This document shows, piece after piece, positions 7,759 to 15,630 of a DNA stretch of 64,000 nt (positions are counted from its first letter, which is position 1; each line of letters begins with the position of its first letter). The notes under the pieces were generated by a model. The model did no database searches and was not told the DNA's origin. It saw only the letters and a list, made by a program, of their open reading frames with translations. Both the position numbers and the translations under genes were made by a program. Source of the stretch: Pseudomonas fluorescens (GTDB lineage: Bacteria; Pseudomonadota; Gammaproteobacteria; Pseudomonadales; Pseudomonadaceae); contig NZ_CP012831.1 in the NCBI RefSeq assembly GCF_001307275.1, positions 1,488,001-1,552,000 on the forward strand, in the 5' to 3' direction.

Positions 7759-8124
7759 CTACCTCACCTCAACAATATCCAACGCCCGATTCGCCAACAA
7801 CTCACTCACCTCGATCACCTGCAAAATCCCCAACGCCACATGACGCCGGGACCCATCCAGATCAAACGCCAAATCGTTGATCATGGCATTCGCCGAAGCG
7901 AGGTTCTCACTGAGATTCGCAAGCAAACACTCAGAATCAACCCCAGGGTCGATCCGTAAAATGGAGTCGGACTTGTCAGACGTTTCGCCCTTAGGCTTGG
8001 GCTTCAGGTAGTAATCCAGGGCACGAGTGGCCGCTTCGTCGAGCTTTTTGTTGCGAGCCGATTGGGCCCGTGATGTGGGTTCGTCTGTATCTGTAACTGG
8101 AGGATTCGGTGTAATTTTGACCAT
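7759..8124 (-). CDS. DUF6124 family protein, copy 2
   Basis: Product of 121 residues starting MVKITPNPP at 8124. It differs from copy 1 at only a few positions (for example PVTDT near the N-terminus, LDEAATRALDYYLKPKPKGE, and ILRIDPGVDSE), and the C-terminal QVIEVSELLANRALDIVEVR is identical. Soluble, helical C-terminal half, function unknown. The leader at 8145-8450 is shared with copy 1. It lies convergent to the bacteriocin/immunity pair. High identity in gene and leader points to a duplicated module or recent exchange between copies. Confidence 0.87.
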   Translation of the reverse strand: MVKITPNPPVTDTDEPTSRAQSARNKKLDEAATRALDYYLKPKPKGETSDKSDSILRIDPGVDSECLLANLSENLASANAMINDLAFDLDGSRRHVALGILQVIEVSELLANRALDIVEVR

Positions 8125-8144
8125 AGCCTTAGCTCTCTTGGTTG

Positions 8145-8450
8145 GGCTACGTCCCGCTCGCGACTAAACGATTGGGAGGCAGCTGTACGCAGGTTAGTCG
8201 ACCGACGAGCTAAGGAATCGGCGCGCCCGAGGGCGCCCTGCGCACAGCCACCATCGAGTGCAGGGATGGGGATACCTGACTGATGGACGCTTGAGCGACT
8301 TAGCAACGACGGGCGACTAAACCCGATCACTGATGAGCAGTGACAGGTCCCAAACTACCGATGCAGCCCAAGGCGAACAAGCCGGCGGATTCTGGCGTAG
8401 TTGTAGGCAAAGGCGCAAGGCGACGTCGGCTGGCGAGGCCCGTCTGCCCA
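8145..8450 (-). promoter_or_regulatory. candidate structured leader RNA of DUF6124 copy 2
   Basis: Counterpart of 1880-2205. Plus-strand elements: GACTAA 8162-8167, complementary TTAGTC 8194-8199, hairpin GCGCCC-GA-GGGCGC 8223-8236, CCATC/GATGG pair near 8250, second GACTAA 8315-8320, hairpin CACTG-ATGAG-CAGTG 8328-8342, invariant block 8355-8422. The middle element can pair with either outer element but not both at once, which would suit a two-state switch. In transcript order, the start codon lies ~38 bases after the last element. Confidence 0.6.
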
Positions 8451-8620
8451 ACGACTGACAGCCCCGCCTGACATTCCTACATCCCAGGCAAAAAATCTTT
8501 CCACTCCATCCCCTTGCGCAAAGCTCCCATCCGCTCCAGCAAACTCCCCCGCCAATCCCCGCCTCGATAATGCCTTCTTCACTCACCCCCTACCGCTGCA
8601 GCCGAGCAACGTGTACTCCC

Positions 8621-9706
8621 ATGAACCTACACACCTTCATCCGGAGCTATTGCCTCAACTCCAGGCTCGCCACGAATGCCCTGACCCGCCTGCACCGGGC
8701 GCTGTCATCCCTGGCCGGCTATCTGGCGCAGCAAGGCTTCGACTCCGAAACATGGCCAGCCACCCGTGACGAAGCCGCTCTGGACCGTCGCCTCAACACC
8801 GTGTGCCCAGAGCTGGCCGCCACCGTGTTCAGCCATGCCCGCGAAGGCATCATCCTGGTCGATCCATTCGGCCGGGTCATCGCCGTGAACGAGGCGTTCA
8901 CCCGCCTGACCGGTTACGGCCAAGACGAGGTAAGGGGCCGGGAGTTGAACTCCCATCGCATGGTGCGTCGGCTCGCGGCGTTTTATGCGCCGATGAAGAA
9001 CGCATTGGATTTCCACGGGCATTGGTCCGGTGAGATTCAAAGCAACCATAAGGATGGCCGGGAGATGACGTCGCGCATCAGCATCAGTGCCGTGCATGAC
9101 CGTCACGGTAACGTGCAGCACTATGTGGCGCTGCTCAGCGACATGACGCAGGTGAAGCAACGCCTTCAGTTACTGGAGCGCGATGCCCGTTATGACGCCC
9201 TCACGCAACTGCCCAATCGCTTGCTGTTGGCCGAGCGGATGCGCCAGGCGCTGGGCAAGGCGCGGATTCACCAGCACAAGGTGGCCATTGCGTTCATTGA
9301 TCTGGATGGGTTCAAGGCACTGAACGACAGTTATGGCCATGACTGGGGGGATCGGGTGTTGCAGATTGTCGCGGCGCGGATCAATGCGACGTTGCGTGAA
9401 GGCGATACGTTGGCGCGGCTCGGTGGCGATGAGTTCGTGGCGGGGCTGGTGGGTTTGCAGGCGGTGGAGGACAGCGAGCCGTTGCTCAAGCGGATGCTGG
9501 CGGCGGCCAATGCGCCGATCGTGATCGGTGCGCAAACGGTGGAGATTGCCGCCAGTATCGGCGTGGCGTTTTTTCCTGAGCATGGGCAGGAGGTCGATGG
9601 GCTGATCAGCAAGGCGGACAAGGCGATGTACCTGTCGAAAAAGGCCGGCGGCAATCGTCTGGCGTTTTGTCCGACGCGGTTTATTTCGCTCAATAGCGAA
9701 GCCTGA
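8621..9706 (+). CDS. PAS-GGDEF diguanylate cyclase
   Basis: Product of 361 residues from ATG 8621 (an in-frame ATG at 8570 would add 17 residues; neither has a clear ribosome site). A PAS domain (~70-190, with EGIILVDPFGRVIAVNEAF) precedes a GGDEF domain (~200-350). Motif RLGGDEF is intact, and REGD five residues before it matches the RxxD product-inhibition site. It should make cyclic-di-GMP from GTP, with the PAS sensing a signal. No transmembrane segment, so cytosolic. Its 3' end overlaps the convergent TonB receptor gene by 17 bases. Confidence 0.9.
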   Translation: MNLHTFIRSYCLNSRLATNALTRLHRALSSLAGYLAQQGFDSETWPATRDEAALDRRLNTVCPELAATVFSHAREGIILVDPFGRVIAVNEAFTRLTGYGQDEVRGRELNSHRMVRRLAAFYAPMKNALDFHGHWSGEIQSNHKDGREMTSRISISAVHDRHGNVQHYVALLSDMTQVKQRLQLLERDARYDALTQLPNRLLLAERMRQALGKARIHQHKVAIAFIDLDGFKALNDSYGHDWGDRVLQIVAARINATLREGDTLARLGGDEFVAGLVGLQAVEDSEPLLKRMLAAANAPIVIGAQTVEIAASIGVAFFPEHGQEVDGLISKADKAMYLSKKAGGNRLAFCPTRFISLNSEA

Positions 9707-12041
9707 CGGTGGTGCCGAGGGTTCGTTCGCTGCCGGTCATGACACCATAGTCACCGGCGCCGAGCAGTGAATAGACGGCGGTGATGTAGTTGCGGTCGAA
9801 GACGTTGCGCACCCAGCCTTCCACTTCCCAGGCGCGGTCCTGGCTGCGCAGGCCCAGGCGCAAATTGGTCAGGCCGTAGCTGGGTTGATAGCTGCCTTCG
9901 CCGCCTTCGAGGGTGCCGGAGTAGCCGGTGCGAAAGCTGTAGTCGATGCCGCTGTAGGCTTCCAGCCCATAGGGTAGCGGATGGGTGTGGTCGAGGCCGC
10001 TGCTGAGGTTCCATTCCGGCGCGTTGTAAAGGCGGTCGCCGCTGAGGTCACAGGTCCATTGGCCCGAGGCCGGCGGACACGGGGCGTTGGGGAAGCTGCG
10101 GTAGCGCGCGTCGCTCCAGGCCAGGCCCAGGCGCCCGGTGAGTCGGGGGGTGAGTTGCCAGGCGGAATCCAGCTCGATGCCGCGCAGGCGGACCTTGCCG
10201 ACGTTGATCAGATTGTCCCGCAGCGGTGGCGCGAACATGGACGTCGGCGGGCTGTAGGTGAGCGCCTGGTAGTTGTCGACGTCGGTCTGGTAGACGGCGA
10301 GGTCGAGCAATGCGCGCTCATCCCAGAAACGCGTCTTCATGCCCAGCTCCAGGGACGTGGCCCGCTCCGGCTCGAAGGTGGGTGCGGTGAACGGGCCGAC
10401 CACGTCGAAGTTGATGCCCCCGGCCTTGTAGCCCCGCGACCAACTGACGTAGCCCATCACTCCATCGCTGAAGCGGTAGCTGGCGCTGAGGAGGCTGGAG
10501 ACGTTGTTTTCTTTTATCGAATCCTCGCGGTAATAAGCACCACCGAGGGCAATGTCGCGCAGCAACTGTCCACCGGCCTGGAACACCGGCGGCAAACCTG
10601 TCAGCGGGGCGAGGTTGCTGACGTCGCGGGAGACCCAGCCATCCTTGCGCTCCTGGCTGTAGCGCAGGCCGCCGGTGAGCTCCAGCGGGTCGATCGGGCG
10701 CCAGGAGAGCTGGCCGAAAAGGGCTCGGCTGTCGCCCTTCTGCTCGCCGTCATAGCGTTGCCGGGCGCCGTCCAGCAGCATCGCCGGCACCTGCTTCGGA
10801 TCGGTGAACGTGATGCCGTAGAGCTTTTGCAATTGCTCCAATTGATCGCCGACGAACCAGGGCGCGGCGTCCTTGCCGAATTCGGCGTCGATCTCCCGAT
10901 CGAGTTGTTGACGCAGGTAATAGAGCCCGGCCACATAGTCGACGGAAGAACCGACCGTGCCGGACAGGCGCCATTCCTGGCTGAACTGCCGGTGGCCCAG
11001 CTCGGTTTCGGACTGGGCCACCGACAGCGCGGTGCTGTCGCTGTCGCGGGTGGCGCGGTAGTCCCAGTCGCGGTAGGCGGTGATGCTGGTCAAGCGCATC
11101 GCCTCGTCGAGGTCCCAGTTCAGTTCCAGTGAGACACCGTTCTGCAAGGTTTGCGGATGACCCGGCGCGTCGATACGTGTCTCGCGCTTGTAAGGGTCGG
11201 GCTCCGACAATGGGTAGCCGAGGAACTGGGCGCGCTTGCGGGTCTGCTGGCTGTAGTGATTGACCAGCAGGACGTTGCCGGCTTCGTTTTGCTCGGCATA
11301 GTCGGCGATCAGGCGGGCGCTGAAGTCGGCGGTCGGCGTCCACAGCAACTGGCCGCGCAGGCCATGGCTGTCGGCGTCGCCGAGGCGGGCGCCGTCTTCG
11401 AGGTTCTCCACGGCGCCATCGGTGGAACTGTCGAAGACATTGAGTCGGCCGGCGAGCACGTCGTCCTGCAACGGCCCGGAAACCGTCCCGCGATATTCCC
11501 GCAGGCCGCGCTCGCCGTAGCTGGCTTCGAGGTTGGCTTCGGGCTGAAACGTTGGTTGGCGAGTGATGATGTTCAGCGCGCCCGCCGTGGTGTTCTTGCC
11601 GAACAAGGTACCTTGCGGCCCGCGCAGCACTTCGATGCGCTCGATGTCCATCAACTCGGTGAAGGCCATGCCCTGGCGCGCCTGGTAAACGCCATCGACG
11701 TAGGTGCCGACGCTGCCTTCCAGGCCATCGTTGTAGGCGGTCGCGCCGAAGCCGCGCAGGCCGAAGCCGGCATAACGGGCGTCGTGACCGGACACCACCA
11801 GGCCGGGCACGCGCTGTTGGATGTCTTGCAGGCGGTGCAGGCCGGCCTCGTCCAGTTGCTCGCCGTAGAGGACGTTGATCGGGATCGGCACCTGTTGCGG
11901 GTCTTCCTCGCGACGGCGAGCGGTGACGGTGGTGGCGTCGAGCGTGAGGGCGCTGGGCGCCACTTGTTCGGCCTGGACCGACGGCCAGGGCAACATCGAG
12001 AGGCCGCCGAGCAGGAACAACCGGTAACCCAAACCCGGCAT
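9690..12041 (-). CDS. TonB-dependent outer-membrane receptor
   Basis: Product of 783 residues with an N-terminal signal peptide ending near VQAEQ. Plug domain ~35-160 (VLRGPQGTLFGKNTTAGALNI is the typical plug motif region), then a 22-strand barrel ending in aromatic-basic LRY. A TonB box may lie around LDATTVTA. It imports an iron chelate or other large nutrient. It sits one base after the hybrid kinase gene in an operon with the kinase and an AraC-type response regulator, so its expression or signalling is probably tied to that system. Ligand not predictable. Confidence 0.9.
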   Translation of the reverse strand: MPGLGYRLFLLGGLSMLPWPSVQAEQVAPSALTLDATTVTARRREEDPQQVPIPINVLYGEQLDEAGLHRLQDIQQRVPGLVVSGHDARYAGFGLRGFGATAYNDGLEGSVGTYVDGVYQARQGMAFTELMDIERIEVLRGPQGTLFGKNTTAGALNIITRQPTFQPEANLEASYGERGLREYRGTVSGPLQDDVLAGRLNVFDSSTDGAVENLEDGARLGDADSHGLRGQLLWTPTADFSARLIADYAEQNEAGNVLLVNHYSQQTRKRAQFLGYPLSEPDPYKRETRIDAPGHPQTLQNGVSLELNWDLDEAMRLTSITAYRDWDYRATRDSDSTALSVAQSETELGHRQFSQEWRLSGTVGSSVDYVAGLYYLRQQLDREIDAEFGKDAAPWFVGDQLEQLQKLYGITFTDPKQVPAMLLDGARQRYDGEQKGDSRALFGQLSWRPIDPLELTGGLRYSQERKDGWVSRDVSNLAPLTGLPPVFQAGGQLLRDIALGGAYYREDSIKENNVSSLLSASYRFSDGVMGYVSWSRGYKAGGINFDVVGPFTAPTFEPERATSLELGMKTRFWDERALLDLAVYQTDVDNYQALTYSPPTSMFAPPLRDNLINVGKVRLRGIELDSAWQLTPRLTGRLGLAWSDARYRSFPNAPCPPASGQWTCDLSGDRLYNAPEWNLSSGLDHTHPLPYGLEAYSGIDYSFRTGYSGTLEGGEGSYQPSYGLTNLRLGLRSQDRAWEVEGWVRNVFDRNYITAVYSLLGAGDYGVMTGSERTLGTTVRLRY

Positions 12042-12042
12042 C

Positions 12043-14430
12043 CTAGTGCTCCCGTACCAACGCGCGACGCGTGGTGTCCGGGCAGGCCAGAGCCTTCACC
12101 CACGCCAGCAATTCGCGGCTGTCAGCAGGCTTGAGCAGGACCGCGTCGAAGGCCAGGTCCTCTGGATAGTCCTGCGGCCTGCGGGGCGGCACCGCCGAAT
12201 AGAGCATCACCGGCAGATGGCGCCAACGCTCGCGCACTTGGCGCAGCAGTTCCCAGCCGTCCATGCCGGGCATCATCTGGTCGCTGATCAGCAGGTCGAT
12301 TGGCTGCTGCGCCAGGCAGGCCAAGGCGTCTTCGCCGTTCGCCGCCATGCTCACGTCAAACCCGTAGCCGGCCAGCAAGTCGTAGAGCCATTCGCTGTTC
12401 TGCTCGACGTCGTCCACCAGCAGAACGTGTTTGCCCTGGCCGTCGAACGGCGTGGCGTTGTTGTCGACGATACCGTTTTCCAGGTCATGTTCTTGGGCGC
12501 CATTCAATTGCAGGCGAAAGCTGAAGTGGCTGCCCTGCCCGGTGGCTTGGGGTTCGAGGCGGCTGTCCATGCGTTCCAGCAGTTGGGTGACGATGGACAG
12601 GCCCAGCCCGCTGCCTTCGTAGCGCTGGGCATTGCGACCGCGGCGGAACGGTTGCAGCAGTTGTTCGAACTCTTGCGGGTCGATGCCGATGCCGGTGTCG
12701 GTCACGCTGAAGCGCAGTTCCACGGTGTCGGCGGTGGCCCCTGGACCTGCGCTCACTTCGAAGCGGATCTGGCCGTTGCGGGTGAATTTCGCCGCGTTCG
12801 CCAGAAGGTTCATGAGCACCTGGCGAAGGCGTTTGAAGTCGGCCTCCACCAGTGGCGGCAAGTCATCCGCCAGCACCGCTTCGAAGGTGTTGCCCTGGCG
12901 TGCGGCGAGAAAGCCCGCTTCGTCTGCGATCTCTTTGAGGAAGCCGTAGAGGTAGCCCGGCGCGAGGGTCAGTTGCATCTGCTCCAGCTCGCCACGGGAA
13001 AACTCGAGCATCTCGTCGATCAGCTCCAGTTGCTGGCGGGCGTTGCGCTCGATCGTGGCTTGATAGTCGCGGTTCGGTCCGGCGTGCAGCAGACGCGCAT
13101 AGTCGATGATGCGCACCAGCGGCGAGCGCAAGTCGTGGCTGATCCGCGCCATCAACGCGCTGCGGGCCGCCAGGGAGTCGCGCAACTGCGACGTACGCAG
13201 GGCCACGGTGCTTTCCAGGCGTTCGTGCTCGGCCTGGCGTTGTTGTTCGAGGGTGGCCAGGGCGTTTTTTTCGCGGTTGCGGCTGCGGGCCACTTCCATG
13301 ATCAACGTGCACACCAGCAACGCCACGCCCGGGAGTGTGGACGATAAGCTGTATTTGCTCTGGGGCGACTGCCAGGGCAATTGTTCCTGGGGGAAAAGCA
13401 TCCGCATCAGCAATTGTGCAAGCAAGAGCCCTGACACCAGCCAGGCCAGCCAGCTGTAGCTCAGCCGTCTGCGCCAGGCCATGAACAGCGTGACGAGCAG
13501 CACCCCGTAGAAACTCAGGAGGGATATCTGGACGATCTGCGCGCCCTGGACCGGATCGACTTTTAGCCACCAGAGTCGGCCGAGCACACACCCCGACAGC
13601 GGCAGCCAATAGCTCCAGCCAATGACTTTGGGCAGGACGGACACCTGTAACAGCACGCGGAAGTAGGCGAGGAACAGGACGAACGAGAGGGCGCTGGCGC
13701 AGGTCAGCAACTCCCGGGTCCAGCCCAGCGCGGTGGGCCAGTAAATCAGGTAGCCGTTGAGGATGCAGGTCAGCAGGATGTAGCTCAGGACCGCGCCCGC
13801 ATTCACGCTCAGCAACCGGGAGCGCAGGATCCAGCCGACGATGAAGCCGAATGGCACGACCAGCAGGACAATGCCGAGGGTGAGTCCGTCGCTCAAGTAG
13901 GTCTGTTGCTGACTGCGCAGCAGCGCCGGCTCGGACCACAGCTCCGGCTCCAGCAACATTTGGAAGTTGCTGGTCACGCGGACGAACACCGTGACGCGCT
14001 CCCCCGCCGCCAGCGAGACCGGGAACGCCGGCTGACGCGCCGCCGGTTGGGGCCATTCGGCCAAGGGATAGGCGGCTCCGGCGTGGGCGTCATGTCCCGA
14101 CTGGTACACACGGATGTCTTCCAAGCGCGGCGCCCCGATCACCAGCAGGCGCGAACACGACACAGCGCTTGAGTTGGTGAGCTGCACTGTCAACCAGAAG
14201 GCGGAGCGGCTATAGCCTTGGGTCGGCCAGCCAGGGGTTGCGGCGTTGAAACGCGTTTCGGGCAGTCGGGCGACGTCTTCCAGGCTCAAGCTGGCTTGGG
14301 TGTCTTCGAAAATCTGTATCGCGGGCATCAGCTCCAGATGGTCCGCCCGGCAGATATCCACAGGCGTGGCGTGCAGCAAGCCTGTGGATAACAACGCTGT
14401 CGCCAGCAATAACAACTGTAGGAGGCGCAT
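12043..14430 (-). CDS. 7TMR-DISM hybrid sensor histidine kinase/response regulator
   Basis: Product of 795 residues: signal peptide (1-21), periplasmic 7TMR-DISMED2-type beta domain (~25-160), seven-helix membrane part (~178-375), short coiled coil, HisKA with His in ISHDLRSP, HATPase (NLLANAAKFT, DTGIGI, GSGLGLSI), and a C-terminal receiver (VLLVDDVEQNS, DQMMPGMDGW, LLKPAD). DISM domains often bind carbohydrates. Start codon overlaps the stop of the upstream regulator gene. No Hpt domain is in the operon, so transfer from its receiver to the neighbouring regulator would need an outside Hpt or direct transfer. Confidence 0.92.
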   Translation of the reverse strand: MRLLQLLLLATALLSTGLLHATPVDICRADHLELMPAIQIFEDTQASLSLEDVARLPETRFNAATPGWPTQGYSRSAFWLTVQLTNSSAVSCSRLLVIGAPRLEDIRVYQSGHDAHAGAAYPLAEWPQPAARQPAFPVSLAAGERVTVFVRVTSNFQMLLEPELWSEPALLRSQQQTYLSDGLTLGIVLLVVPFGFIVGWILRSRLLSVNAGAVLSYILLTCILNGYLIYWPTALGWTRELLTCASALSFVLFLAYFRVLLQVSVLPKVIGWSYWLPLSGCVLGRLWWLKVDPVQGAQIVQISLLSFYGVLLVTLFMAWRRRLSYSWLAWLVSGLLLAQLLMRMLFPQEQLPWQSPQSKYSLSSTLPGVALLVCTLIMEVARSRNREKNALATLEQQRQAEHERLESTVALRTSQLRDSLAARSALMARISHDLRSPLVRIIDYARLLHAGPNRDYQATIERNARQQLELIDEMLEFSRGELEQMQLTLAPGYLYGFLKEIADEAGFLAARQGNTFEAVLADDLPPLVEADFKRLRQVLMNLLANAAKFTRNGQIRFEVSAGPGATADTVELRFSVTDTGIGIDPQEFEQLLQPFRRGRNAQRYEGSGLGLSIVTQLLERMDSRLEPQATGQGSHFSFRLQLNGAQEHDLENGIVDNNATPFDGQGKHVLLVDDVEQNSEWLYDLLAGYGFDVSMAANGEDALACLAQQPIDLLISDQMMPGMDGWELLRQVRERWRHLPVMLYSAVPPRRPQDYPEDLAFDAVLLKPADSRELLAWVKALACPDTTRRALVREH

Positions 14431-15263
14431 CAGGCACGCCCGGCCGACTCGGTTTCGGTGATGCCCAGGGCTTGCTGGCGAAACTGGCTGGGCGTCATGC
14501 CGATTCGCTGGCGGAAGGCCGTGGTGAAGTTGCAGGCGTTGCGAAAACCCACCAGTTCGGCGACGTCCTGCACGCTCATGGCGCTTTCGGAGAGCAAATC
14601 CTGGCCGCGCCGCAATCGGGCGTCGCGAATGTAGGCGAACACCGTCAGCCCCAGGTGCTCGCGAAAGATCCGCGAGAGGCGCTTCTCGTGAGTGCCGACT
14701 TTCTGCGCCAGCTGGACCAGGGAAGGCATGTCATCGAGGTGTTCTTCGATCAATCGCATCGCGGCGCGCAGGACGATCTCATCGCCCTCTGGCTCCGGGG
14801 CGGCCGGGCTGGCTTGAGCGGTGGGCGGCGCGCGCCAAGTCAATTGCAGGTGGATCTTGATACGCGCCAGCACTTCCTCGGGCGCGCAGGATTTGGGGAT
14901 GTAATCCACCCCGCCGACGGTCAGCCCTTCCAGACGTTCGATGGAGCTGTTGGCCGAAGACAGGAACAGAATCGGCGTGTGCCGGGTCGCCGGCGCCTCG
15001 CGCAACAGCCTGCACAGACTGAAACCGTTCATGTGCGGCATGTGCACGTCCAGCACAATCAGGTCCGGGCGCAAGGCCAAGGCCCGCTGATAACCCTGGT
15101 GGGCATCGCTGGCCAGGGAAATGCGCCAGGGTTGCGCCTTGAGCAGGACGAGCGTTGCGCGAATATCCTCCGGGACGTCGTCGATCAGCAGGATATGCGG
15201 CTCGGACCACGCCGCCGCGCTTGCCTCCATAGCCGTCCGCCTTTCGTATCGTCCGTCGTCCAT
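14430..15263 (-). CDS. response regulator with AraC-type DNA-binding domain
   Basis: Product of 277 residues. Receiver ~22-140 (ILLIDDVPED, phospho-acceptor Asp in VLDVHMPHM, Lys in IPKS), then AraC/XylS double helix-turn-helix ~170-265 (VGTHEKRLSRIFREHLGL; DVAELVGFRNACNFTTAFRQ). First gene of the operon with the DISM hybrid kinase and the TonB receptor; overlapping stop/start codons suggest coupling. It likely activates its own operon. ATG 15230 (MEASAAAW) is an alternative start. Confidence 0.9.
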   Translation of the reverse strand: MDDGRYERRTAMEASAAAWSEPHILLIDDVPEDIRATLVLLKAQPWRISLASDAHQGYQRALALRPDLIVLDVHMPHMNGFSLCRLLREAPATRHTPILFLSSANSSIERLEGLTVGGVDYIPKSCAPEEVLARIKIHLQLTWRAPPTAQASPAAPEPEGDEIVLRAAMRLIEEHLDDMPSLVQLAQKVGTHEKRLSRIFREHLGLTVFAYIRDARLRRGQDLLSESAMSVQDVAELVGFRNACNFTTAFRQRIGMTPSQFRQQALGITETESAGRA

Positions 15264-15401
15264 TCGCTACGTTCTCTTATCGTGCGTTTGCCAATTAATT
15301 GCCGGAAAGCAACGGTATTGCAAAGCCAATCGATGGATCGGTAAAAATCGTTATACCGATAGCGGCAGCTCTGGCGAAGACTTGAAGGTGCCGAGAATAC
15401 C

Positions 15402-15491
15402 TGTGGGAGCGAGCTTGCTCGCGATAGCGGTATACCAGCCGCCATCGATGTGCCTGACCTGACCCTATCGCGAGCAAGCTCGCTCCCACAG
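15402..15491. repeat. REPIN (paired type A REPs)
   Basis: TGTGGGAGCGAGCTTGCTCG and its inverted partner CGAGCAAGCTCGCTCCCACA flank a ~40-base core. This is the common P. fluorescens REPIN form and occurs in several places in this window. Located upstream of the AraC regulator. Confidence 0.9.
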
Positions 15492-15510
15492 TGGACTGTG
15501 CCCATCGATT

Positions 15511-15556
15511 TGGGGCTACTGCGCAGCCCAGCGGGAGCAAGCTCCCTCGCCACGGG
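15511..15556. repeat. REP element (type B)
   Basis: GGCTACTGCGCAGCC with GGGAGCAAGCTCCC and TCGCCAC, placed 20 bases after the REPIN and just before the gene at 15631. Confidence 0.8.
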
Positions 15557-15630
15557 TTTATTGGATTGCTCAAGGTCGGCGGTGTGCGGCTAAGATGGCG
15601 CGCAGAGAAACCACAAGGAAGACAGGCGTG

